A stretch of 10,409 nucleotides of DNA from an uncultured Phycisphaerales bacterium (GTDB lineage: Bacteria; Planctomycetota; Phycisphaerae; WQYP01). Shown here piece after piece: positions 1 through 4,948 of the stretch. The notes below the pieces were generated by a model, which worked only from the letters and a program-made list of their open reading frames with translations, was not told where the DNA came from and ran no database searches. The DNA lies in NCBI GenBank assembly GCA_903868035.1, contig CAIPTQ010000039.1, positions 1 through 10,409 on the forward strand, in the 5' to 3' direction. The translations under genes were made by a program, and so were the position numbers. How positions within the stretch are numbered: the stretch's first letter is position 1; each line of letters begins with the position of its first letter.

Positions 1-1
1 G

Positions 2-85
2 GGGGTGGGGAGCCTGCTGATCGGAGAGAGCCTGATGCGGAGCGGGGATGTGGGGGGGACGATGAGGGCGTTGAAGGGGCGGTGA
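2..85 (+). CDS. trpC: 3' end of indole-3-glycerol phosphate synthase (partial)
   Basis: This is the C-terminal tail of a gene that begins before the window; 27 codons and a TGA stop are visible. The peptide contains LLIGESLMRSGDVGGTMRAL, which closely fits the last strand and helix of the (beta/alpha)8 barrel of indole-3-glycerol phosphate synthase. In that family the GES segment helps bind the substrate phosphate and the chain ends a few residues after the final helix, as here. The enzyme closes the indole ring in tryptophan synthesis. The call rests on one short motif, so a related phosphate-binding barrel cannot be fully excluded. No terminator hairpin follows; an AT-rich repeat begins directly after the stop codon. 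Confidence 0.68.
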   Translation, partial: GVGSLLIGESLMRSGDVGGTMRALKGR

Positions 86-120
86 GGGGATTTTCGATTT
101 TTGATTTGCGATTTCGACTG
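86..120. repeat. AT-rich GATTTTCG-type extragenic repeat, copy 1
   Basis: Directly after the trpC stop the sequence becomes a run of GATTT units separated by CG, TT or GC (GGGGATTTTCGATTTTTGA and onwards). A second block of the same composition lies at 982-1019, again just downstream of a gene. The abrupt change from GC-rich coding sequence to this motif marks it as an extragenic repeat, not a decayed gene. No function is evident. Confidence 0.55.
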
Positions 121-234
121 ATTTTATGCGGTTTTTTGGGGGGGTGCGCGAATATTTTGCGGAGTTCGCGAATGTGGTATTATGCGTGAATTATAGCGTG
201 GATATTGGGGAAAACGAGAAATTGGGTGGGTGAA

Positions 235-314
235 AAGTCGACCAAAGTTGACCAAAGTCGACAGCAAGTGGACAAAAGTTGACACAAGTTGACGTAAGAA
301 GCGGGTAAGTTGAC
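235..314 (+). repeat. Seven helically phased AAGTNGAC boxes
   Basis: Seven direct copies of AAGTNGAC start at 235, 245, 255, 266, 276, 286 and 307. Four read AAGTTGAC, two AAGTCGAC and one AAGTGGAC. The start-to-start distances are 10, 10, 11, 10, 10 and 21 bp, that is one or two turns of B-DNA, so all copies lie on about the same face of the helix. The array ends 22 bp before the -35 box of the strong promoter. The arrangement suits cooperative binding of a regulator to direct repeats. A slippage-derived short tandem repeat with a decamer unit is the main alternative, since this genome also carries heptamer repeats. The array is seen directly; its function is inferred. Confidence 0.6.
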
Positions 315-336
315 GCAGGAATACGCACGATGGGGC

Positions 337-364
337 TTGACATACGTGCGCCATGCATTATAAT
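337..364 (+). promoter_or_regulatory. Near-consensus sigma70 promoter
   Basis: TTGACA (337-342) and TATAAT (359-364) are both perfect consensus hexamers, separated by 16 bp. Transcription would start near 371 and run rightwards into the CBM48 gene at 573, giving a leader of about 200 nt. It stands directly downstream of the AAGTNGAC array. Confidence 0.72.
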
Positions 365-421
365 TCCCCATAGATTTAGTAGGAATAGCAGAATGATTAT
401 TCTTTTTCGTCTGAACCCCCT

Positions 422-446
422 CCGTATGCCGGCCTTCCGGGCACGG
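422..446 (+). other. GC-rich hairpin in the CBM48 leader
   Basis: CCG (422-424) pairs with CGG (444-446), TGCC (427-430) with GGCA (440-443), and GG (431-432) with CC (437-438). The loop is CCTT, with small bulges at 425-426 and 439. No T-tract follows, so it is not a classical terminator. It would form about 50 nt after the predicted transcription start and could be a leader structure or the end of a short RNA. Confidence 0.35.
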
Positions 447-572
447 GTGTGTTGACGGTCCCCCCCCTCCCCCCCCATTGCCGGCGACACAAACCAGCTT
501 GATGCAAAATTAACGCGATTACCATTGGACCCTCATGGCCGGGGCGTAGACTCTGGCATCGGAGAATTTTTT

Positions 573-902
573 ATGACCACCTTGATCCCGCACACGATTC
601 GGATTCGGATGCCGCAAGCCCAGCATGTGTCCCTGATTGGGGACTTCAACAACTGGCATTCCAACTCGCACCCACTGTTGCAGGTGGCGCCGGGCTTGTG
701 GGAACGCGCGGTGAGCCTGCCGGCGGGGAGACATCGGTATGCTTTTTTTGTGGTGGAGGATTTGCGGAAGAACGGGGGGGCGCTGCGGACGCGGGTGGAG
801 GGTGAGGGGGCGGTGTTGTGGGTGCCGGAGCATCCGGAGCAGGCGGTGAGCGTGACCTCCTATCCGGCGCGGGTGGTCGGGGAGCACAGGGAGGCGGCGT
901 AG
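573..902 (+). CDS. Small stand-alone CBM48 / AMPK-beta-type glycogen-binding domain protein
   Basis: The 109-residue product is almost entirely one early-set, Ig-like carbohydrate-binding domain. Residues 18-28 (HVSLIGDFNNW) and 41-60 (GLWERAVSLPAGRHRYAFFV) match the signature of CBM48, the domain found at the N terminus of isoamylases and branching enzymes and in the beta subunit of AMPK. The usual VDGxWxxDP end is changed to VEDLRKNGG (61-69). No catalytic domain, signal peptide or membrane segment is present, so it probably acts in the cytoplasm as a carbohydrate- or partner-binding module. ATG 573 was chosen because GGAGA at 561-565 lies 7 nt upstream; the frame stays open to a TTG at 525 that has no ribosome binding site. 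The gene appears monocistronic, with a strong promoter at 337-364 and a terminator at 945-981. Binding to glycogen itself is inferred from the family. Confidence 0.78.
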   Translation: MTTLIPHTIRIRMPQAQHVSLIGDFNNWHSNSHPLLQVAPGLWERAVSLPAGRHRYAFFVVEDLRKNGGALRTRVEGEGAVLWVPEHPEQAVSVTSYPARVVGEHREAA

Positions 903-944
903 ACGCCGCGGACAGCATGTGGAAAGGTAGGAACTCCTCCGCCA

Positions 945-981
945 GCGGGTATGCCGGTCATCGGCATGCCCGCATTTTTTT
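945..981 (+). terminator. Rho-independent terminator of the CBM48 gene
   Basis: A 12-bp stem pairs 945-956 (GCGGGTATGCCG) with 962-973 (CGGCATGCCCGC), with a single G-U pair and a 5-nt GTCAT loop. It is followed by A and seven T residues (975-981). It ends the CBM48 transcript 43 bp after the stop codon. No T-run is present on the opposite strand, so it works in one direction only. Confidence 0.9.
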
Positions 982-1019
982 GGGATTTTCGATTTTCGAT
1001 TGAGGTTTCGGGGGATTTT
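982..1019. repeat. AT-rich GATTTTCG-type extragenic repeat, copy 2
   Basis: This block has the same composition as 86-120 (GGGATTTTCGATTTTCGATT, then GAGGTTTCGGGGGATTTT). It begins right after the T-tract of the terminator. Its repeated place just downstream of a gene suggests a genome-wide extragenic motif. Confidence 0.5.
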
Positions 1020-1036
1020 CCCGTGAGGGGGGAGAG

Positions 1037-1045
1037 TGTTATACT
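1037..1045 (+). promoter_or_regulatory. Possible extended -10 element for the toxin-antitoxin operon
   Basis: TGTTATACT fits an extended -10 (TGn followed by TATACT at 1040-1045). No good -35 lies 16-18 bp upstream, as is common for extended -10 promoters. The predicted start near 1052 would leave a very short leader that begins at the AAAGGAG ribosome binding site (1052-1058). Confidence 0.4.
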
Positions 1046-1063
1046 GGGAGCAAAGGAGTACCC

Positions 1064-1258
1064 ATGACGACGACAGAATTAGAGTCCAAAATGCTGGCGA
1101 TGGAAGCGGAGATCGCGGAATTGAAGGAGCGGCAGGAGCGGTCGGAAATTGAATCGGACCTACGCATAGGTGACGCGCAAATTGAGCGCGGGGAATTCAT
1201 GCCGGCCCAGCAGGCCATTGAAATGTTGCGCCGCAAGCATAATATTCCATCCAAATGA
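1064..1258 (+). CDS. Putative antitoxin of a ParDE-like module
   Basis: This 64-residue acidic, highly charged protein lies directly before a ParE-like toxin. Residues 5-30 form a strongly helical segment with heptad-like leucine, methionine and isoleucine spacing. The C-terminal part (GEFMPAQQAIEMLRRKHNIP, 44-63) resembles the toxin-wrapping tail seen in several small ParD-type antitoxins. No clear DNA-binding fold can be read from so short a sequence, so whether it autoregulates the operon is open. The start is well supported: AAAGGAG (1052-1058) lies 5 nt upstream of the ATG. Its stop overlaps the toxin start as ATGA, which implies translational coupling. The identity rests mainly on size, position and that coupling. 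Confidence 0.68.
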   Translation: MTTTELESKMLAMEAEIAELKERQERSEIESDLRIGDAQIERGEFMPAQQAIEMLRRKHNIPSK

Positions 1259-1542
1259 AGTACGAAGTCAACATCACTCAGAAAGCGCAGGATCAGCTTG
1301 AGGCTGCCCACGAATGGCTTGCCGAGCAAACCCCGCAGCATGCGCCCGAATGGTACAATGCGATGGCCGATGCGATTGCCTCCTTGGCCGAGCATCCGGC
1401 GCGCTGTCCGAGAGTCGATCCCTACGGTGATGTGCGTTATTTGCTCGTCGGGGATAAGCATCACGCATATCGCATTTCTTTCAAGATTCGCGGGCAGTCA
1501 GTTTACGTATATGCCATTCGACACGCAGCGCGAAAAAATTGA
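1255..1542 (+). CDS. RelE/ParE-superfamily toxin
   Basis: The 95-residue product has the order of elements expected of a ParE-type toxin: an N-terminal strand (YEVNITQKAQDQL), a helical hairpin (LEAAHEWLAEQTPQHAPEWYNAMADAIASLAEHPARC), the segment DVRYLLVGDKHHAYRISFKI, and a last strand ending in YVYAIRHAARKN. RYLLVG, AYRI and IRHAAR are typical of the family. Family members poison DNA gyrase (ParE) or cut mRNA on ribosomes (RelE); the sequence alone does not settle which applies. The start codon overlaps the antitoxin stop (ATGA) and has no ribosome binding site of its own, so translation depends on the upstream gene. A kinase gene begins 15 bp after its stop on the same strand, an unusual follower for such a pair. 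Confidence 0.82.
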   Translation: MKYEVNITQKAQDQLEAAHEWLAEQTPQHAPEWYNAMADAIASLAEHPARCPRVDPYGDVRYLLVGDKHHAYRISFKIRGQSVYVYAIRHAARKN

Positions 1543-1557
1543 GGCGGTTTGAACCCT

Positions 1558-2745
1558 ATGAAAAAACTCGATCGTTTTTTGTTGCGTGACATTCTCTCCG
1601 ACGGCCAGGCCGGCACGGTCTACAAGGCCGAGGAGGTGCTCCCCGGGGACATTCGGCGGTGGGTGGCGCTCAAGGTGCTGCCGGGGGCGCCGGGGGGGGT
1701 GATGACGGGGGATACGGCGGAGGAGAAGCACTTCTTCGGGGAGGTGCGGGTGCTGGCCCAACTGGCGGTGCATCCGCATGTGGTGACGATCTACTCGATG
1801 GGCGTGACTGACGGCTACCCGTGGCTGGCGATGGAATATTCCGGCACGACCCTGGCCCAGCGCATCGGCGAGGGGCCGGCCGATCCGGCCGAGGTCCTGC
1901 GGATGCTGGACCAGGTGGGCCGCGGCCTGCACGTCATGCACGGCCTCAAGCCCCCGCTCATCCACCAGGACATCAAGCCGGCGAACATCCTGGTGGACCA
2001 GGGCGGGAACTACAAGGTGACGGATTTTTCGCTGGCGACGGTGACGGCGGCCGACAAGACGCACGGCCTGGCCACGGTGCGCTATGCCGCCCCGGAGCTG
2101 CTGTCCAACGAATTCGGCCGCGTGGGGCCGGCGACGGACCTGTACGCCCTGGGGCACATGGCCTACGAGATGGCGCTGGGGGCCAAGCTCCACCGGGCGC
2201 AGTTTCCGGCAGTGTTCGAGGGGAACCCGAGCAAGGCGCCCCCGCCGAACAAATGGATGATGTGGCATGCGTCGATCGGCATGAAGCCGCCGGCGATCAG
2301 CGAGGCGGCCCGCGGGTTCCCCGGGGCGCTGTCGGAGGTGATCGCGCGGCTGATGGCCAAGCCGCTGGCGCAGCGGTACGGCTCGGCCGAGGAGCTGCTG
2401 AGCGACCTGGCGGTGCTGCGACACGAGGTGGGTGGCGGCGGAGCGCCCCTCACGCTGGAAGCTCCGGCCCATACGCCGGCACATCCATCCCCCCCACCGT
2501 CCTCGATGGAGAGCGCCCCGGCGGCCAGAGCGCCGGGTGCCGCCGCGCCGGGCGCGGCGGCGGGCATGGGGGGACGCTACTGGGTGCGCCTGCGCGGCCG
2601 CGTGACCGGGCCGTTTGACATGGCAACACTGCAGCGGCAGTTGCGCCAGGGACAAATCTCACGCATGCACCAGGTGAGCACCGACCAGGTGACGTGGAAA
2701 TCGGCGGCGGATGTGGAGGGGCTGTACGGGCCGACAGTGGTGTGA
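1558..2745 (+). CDS. Ser/Thr protein kinase with C-terminal GYF_2 domain
   Basis: The first 280 or so residues form a Hanks-type protein kinase domain. Landmarks are a glycine-loop variant LSDGQAGTVY, the ATP-binding lysine in VALK (K39), the catalytic loop IHQDIKPANILV (D138, K140, N143), the metal-binding aspartate in DFS (D156), APE (178-180) and DLYALG. The catalytic and metal-binding residues are all present, so it may be active, but HRD is HQD, DFG is DFS and the first loop glycine is serine. An Ala/Pro-rich linker (about 300-338) leads to a GYF_2-type domain (341-392: YWVRLRGRVTGPF and later QVTWKSA), which usually binds partners or proline-rich segments. No membrane segment is present. 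The frame also opens at TTG 1549; GAGG at 1541-1544 is 4 nt from TTG and 13 nt from ATG, so the start is uncertain. It follows the toxin by 15 bp and may be co-transcribed with it. Confidence 0.88.
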   Translation: MKKLDRFLLRDILSDGQAGTVYKAEEVLPGDIRRWVALKVLPGAPGGVMTGDTAEEKHFFGEVRVLAQLAVHPHVVTIYSMGVTDGYPWLAMEYSGTTLAQRIGEGPADPAEVLRMLDQVGRGLHVMHGLKPPLIHQDIKPANILVDQGGNYKVTDFSLATVTAADKTHGLATVRYAAPELLSNEFGRVGPATDLYALGHMAYEMALGAKLHRAQFPAVFEGNPSKAPPPNKWMMWHASIGMKPPAISEAARGFPGALSEVIARLMAKPLAQRYGSAEELLSDLAVLRHEVGGGGAPLTLEAPAHTPAHPSPPPSSMESAPAARAPGAAAPGAAAGMGGRYWVRLRGRVTGPFDMATLQRQLRQGQISRMHQVSTDQVTWKSAADVEGLYGPTVV

Positions 2746-2752
2746 CGAGTGG

Positions 2753-2787
2753 TTGTTAGTTGTCAGTTGTTAGTTGTTAGTGGGTAG
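2753..2787. repeat. Heptamer tandem repeat (TTGTTAG)n
   Basis: Five tandem 7-mers follow the kinase gene: TTGTTAG, TTGTCAG, TTGTTAG, TTGTTAG and TGGGTAG. The structure resembles the short tandemly repeated repetitive sequences known from cyanobacteria and other bacteria. It lies wholly between genes and stops just before the ribosome binding site of the next gene. Confidence 0.75.
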
Positions 2788-2798
2788 AGGAGCGGATT

Positions 2799-3707
2799 TT
2801 GAGGCTTCGAGGTTGGTGGTTTTTGCTGGCGGTGCTTGGTGTGGGATGCGCGGGCAACTCGGTGCCACCGGCACCACCGGCGGCATCCGCGCCGGCACAG
2901 GATGTCCTGCACGTGGGACTGCGGCGGAGCAGCTACGGCTATGCGGCGAAAAACAAGGATGATGCCTGGTGGATCGCCCAGGCGAAGGCGTATGCGGCGC
3001 AGTTTCCCGGGGCGGTGCCGACGATCATTGAAATCGTGTCCAACTATGATGACAGCGGGGACGCCAACATCGAATTTCTGGCACCCGCGGGGTACAGGGG
3101 GGACAGGGCGCATATGCGGTTCGGGAATGGCAGCCTGGATCACCAGCGGGCGCTGGCGGCGTATGACCAGGCGGGGGTGAAGGCGATCCTCGAGTTTGAG
3201 CCCGGTGCGGCGGACGTGCCCGCGTGCTTCGATCTGGCGCAGGCGGCATTCGGCAAACACCCGTGCATCATCGGCTACGGGATCGACGGGGAGTGGTACA
3301 AGACAGACGCGGGAACGAACAAGGAAGGCATGCCCATCGGTGATGCGGCGGCGCAGGCGTGGATGGAAAAGGTGTACTCATTCAACCCGGGGTACACGCT
3401 TTTTTTGAAGCACTGGAAGCCCTCGCACATGCCGCCGCATTACCGTGCCGCGGGCCTGTGGTTTTTGAACGACAGCCAGGAATTCGCCACGGTGGGCGAA
3501 TGGATGGCGGACATGAAGAAGTGGGGCGGCGCATTTGCGGGGAGCGACACGGGATACCAGTTTGGCTATCCGGCCGACGGCAAATGGTGGAGCGGGTTGC
3601 AGAACCCGCCGCGGGAGATGGCGGCACGGCTGCGGCAGGAGATCGACTCAACGCGGTATGTGTTCTGGGTGGATTTCACGGCCGGGAAGGTGGCGTTTGA
3701 GAAGTGA
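2799..3707 (+). CDS. Putative lipoprotein with TIM-barrel, glycosidase-like domain
   Basis: The N terminus (RLRGWWFLLAVLGVGC) looks like a signal peptide with a lipobox cysteine at C17, although glycine at the -3 position is not ideal. A Pro/Ala-rich linker reaches residue 34. The rest shows alternating short strands and helices in the manner of a (beta/alpha)8 barrel: HVGLR, TIIEIVSNY, AILEFEPG, CIIGYGIDGEWYK, TLFLKHW, GLWFLNDSQ, FQ/FGYPAD and YVFWVDFT. Acidic residues at strand ends (E132, E134, D163, E165, D225) could be catalytic, as in glycoside hydrolases, but I cannot assign a family or substrate. The TTG start is supported by AGAGGAG (2786-2792) 6 nt upstream. The protein is expected to be anchored at the envelope facing the periplasm. 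It follows the kinase by 53 bp, separated by the heptamer repeat, so co-transcription is possible but unproven. Confidence 0.62.
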   Translation: MRLRGWWFLLAVLGVGCAGNSVPPAPPAASAPAQDVLHVGLRRSSYGYAAKNKDDAWWIAQAKAYAAQFPGAVPTIIEIVSNYDDSGDANIEFLAPAGYRGDRAHMRFGNGSLDHQRALAAYDQAGVKAILEFEPGAADVPACFDLAQAAFGKHPCIIGYGIDGEWYKTDAGTNKEGMPIGDAAAQAWMEKVYSFNPGYTLFLKHWKPSHMPPHYRAAGLWFLNDSQEFATVGEWMADMKKWGGAFAGSDTGYQFGYPADGKWWSGLQNPPREMAARLRQEIDSTRYVFWVDFTAGKVAFEK

Positions 3708-3734
3708 ACAGTGAGTGGTCAGTGGTCAGTGCGT
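3707..3734. repeat. Heptamer tandem repeat (AGTGGTC)n
   Basis: Following the lipoprotein stop are the 7-mers AACAGTG, AGTGGTC, AGTGGTC and AGTGCGT in tandem. The period matches the repeat at 2753-2787 and the unit is related. It fills the whole 26-bp gap between the two convergent genes. No terminator hairpin is seen here. Confidence 0.6.
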
Positions 3735-4642
3735 TACAGTACGATGCTGCGCACGACATTGAGCGGGGACTGGCTGGGAGTATCCTTGGGGTAGATCGAA
3801 CAGCGCATGAATTCGCACAGCGTGCGCGCCCCGATGGACTGGTAGATCGCGTTGGTGCGGGGGTCGTCGACATCCGTGAGGATGAAGCAGTAGCGCAGGC
3901 CGCTGGCCAGCATCTGGGCGCCCAGGGCCGCGCTGACGGCCTTGCCGTAGCCCTGGCCGCGGAACTCGGGCGGGGTGTAGACGAAATTGATCGAGGCGCC
4001 GTTGGGCGTGGGGGCGACCCAGGCGGCCATGGAGACGGGGCGCGGGCTCTTCCAGAAATACAGCAGCCGCTGGGAAATGAGGGTATCGACCACGCCGTCC
4101 ACGGTGCGGCCTTCCATCTCGAACTCGGCCTCCGCGATGAAGCCCTCGACCCACTCGCGGACCAGGGGCCGGTCTTCCGGCGCGGCGACTTCCAGGTGCC
4201 CCTGGCTGGGGAGGGCGTAGTAATTGCGCGCCAGTTGATAGATGCGCTCGGCGCGGCCGAGTTCCCAGTTCTGGCCCGTGCGCTTGGCGTAGGTATGGCC
4301 CAGGAATCCGGCGACGTGGCCGGGGGCGTGGATGTGCTTGAATTTCCAGCCGGCGCCGATGCTGTGATCGACTATGAGCTCGATGACTTCGTGCGTCGCC
4401 CAGGACATGCAGAGTGTTTGATTGGGCAGGCCCACGCCGGCGGCGAGGATGGTGTTGTCCTCCTCGACGGTGAAAAAATTCAAGCCCGGTTGGGGACCGC
4501 CGGCGATGATATCCGGCAGCATGCCCAGGAAGTAGTTGTTCTCGCCTTCACGGATGGAAAGCCAGCGCTTGGCACGCAGGTCGAATTTCCTGGGGTCGGT
4601 ATATGTCACAACGCGGGGAGCGTTGAATTGCACTACAAACAT
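3734..4642 (-). CDS. GNAT-family N-acetyltransferase
   Basis: The C-terminal half is a GNAT domain. It contains SINFVYTPPEFRGQGYGKAV, in which the R/Q-x-x-G-x-G loop (RGQGYG, residues 228-233) binds the pyrophosphate of acetyl-CoA. It is followed by a helix and the strand YCFILTDVDDPRTNAIYQSIG, which is the usual motif B with the YxxxG-like end. The N-terminal half (residues 1-160) contains LNFFTVEEDNTILAAGVGLP and may be a second, degenerate GNAT-like domain, as in several tandem-GNAT proteins. The acceptor substrate cannot be told. I chose ATG 4642; an in-frame ATG at 4669 would add nine residues, and neither has a good ribosome binding site. A possible -10 (TATACT on the minus strand, 4728-4723) lies upstream. 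The gene is convergent to the lipoprotein and divergent from the GTPase, so it is transcribed alone. The long open frame on the plus strand here is its shadow. Confidence 0.82.
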   Translation of the reverse strand: MFVVQFNAPRVVTYTDPRKFDLRAKRWLSIREGENNYFLGMLPDIIAGGPQPGLNFFTVEEDNTILAAGVGLPNQTLCMSWATHEVIELIVDHSIGAGWKFKHIHAPGHVAGFLGHTYAKRTGQNWELGRAERIYQLARNYYALPSQGHLEVAAPEDRPLVREWVEGFIAEAEFEMEGRTVDGVVDTLISQRLLYFWKSPRPVSMAAWVAPTPNGASINFVYTPPEFRGQGYGKAVSAALGAQMLASGLRYCFILTDVDDPRTNAIYQSIGARTLCEFMRCSIYPKDTPSQSPLNVVRSIVL

Positions 4643-4669
4643 AGAACGTATTCCCAGTTGAGCCGCCAT

Positions 4670-4948
4670 AAAAGTTGGACACAGGATGCAACGCGGCTAT
4701 CGCACAGTTGTTGCAGCCTTTAAGTATAATCACAAGTCTGGCCTTGTCCTTGGGATTTTTTGAAAGATTTTCATAGGGAATTCCAAAAATGAAATTTTCA
4801 TATTTGGGCGAACGGCGGATTTCGGTTATCTAATCGGGTACGATAATATGGATGCCTTGATAAAACCGATGCGTATCGGACCCTTGGGTGCCGGGTTGTG
4901 CAACCAAGTGATGCAAGCGTGTGTTGTTCGGTCTTTGGGAGGCCTCGG
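4670..4948. promoter_or_regulatory. Divergent regulatory region between the GNAT and GTPase genes
   Basis: This 279-bp AT-richer region is flanked by divergent genes. TATAAT (4725-4730, plus) and TATACT (4728-4723, minus) overlap, but neither has a clear -35. Three dyads follow: TGAAA-GAT-TTTCA (4761-4773), GGAATTCC (4777-4784) and ATGAAA-T-TTTCAT (4789-4801). A possible plus-strand -10 is GATAAT (4842-4847) with a weak TTTCGG at 4820-4825. Hairpins CCGAT-GCGT-ATCGG (4866-4879) and GGTTG-TG-CAACC (4894-4905) then lie before the GTPase start. I infer that this region drives the GTPase operon, probably under a dimeric repressor or activator. Confidence 0.45.
4761..4801. promoter_or_regulatory. 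Paired TGAAA/TTTCA dyads, probable operator
   Basis: Two related inverted repeats share the half-site TGAAA/TTTCA: one with a 3-bp centre (4761-4773) and one with a 1-bp centre (4789-4801, extended to ATGAAA/TTTCAT). Their centres are 28 bp apart, and a perfect GGAATTCC palindrome sits between them. The clustering of three dyads within 41 bp upstream of an operon suggests protein binding. The AT-richness makes chance A/T dyads more likely, so this is a moderate call. Confidence 0.38.

Larger units (their letters stand above)
86..572. other. 487-bp gene-free regulatory region between trpC and the CBM48 gene
   Basis: No convincing coding sequence exists on either strand; the open frames here have low-complexity translations. 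In order, the region holds the AT-rich repeat (86-120), a possible weak extended -10 (TGGTATTAT at 175-183), the AAGTNGAC array (235-314), a strong promoter (337-364), a GC-rich hairpin (422-446), a C8TC8 tract (460-476) and the ribosome binding site of the next gene (561-565). Confidence 0.6.

Noticed and set aside
235..314. CRISPR-like array
   Set aside because: The repeat unit is only 8 bp with 2-3 bp between copies and no unique spacers, so it is a phased short repeat and not a CRISPR array.
235..314. Plasmid-type origin with iterons
   Set aside because: The direct repeats are shorter than typical iterons, there is no replication initiator gene and no DnaA box cluster, and the array abuts a strong promoter.
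452..480. Second promoter with TTGACG at 452-457
   Set aside because: The position 17 bp downstream is inside a C-rich tract and offers no -10 element.
1498..2655. 385-aa open frame on the minus strand
   Set aside because: It is antisense to the kinase, which has all catalytic landmarks. The translation is His/Arg/Gln-rich shadow sequence.
2753..3734. Insertion sequence bounded by the heptamer repeats
   Set aside because: The enclosed gene is not a transposase, and there are no terminal inverted repeats or target duplications.
3704..4723. 339-aa open frame on the plus strand
   Set aside because: It is the complement of the GNAT gene, whose acetyl-CoA motif is clear on the minus strand. The plus-strand translation has no motif and no ribosome binding site.
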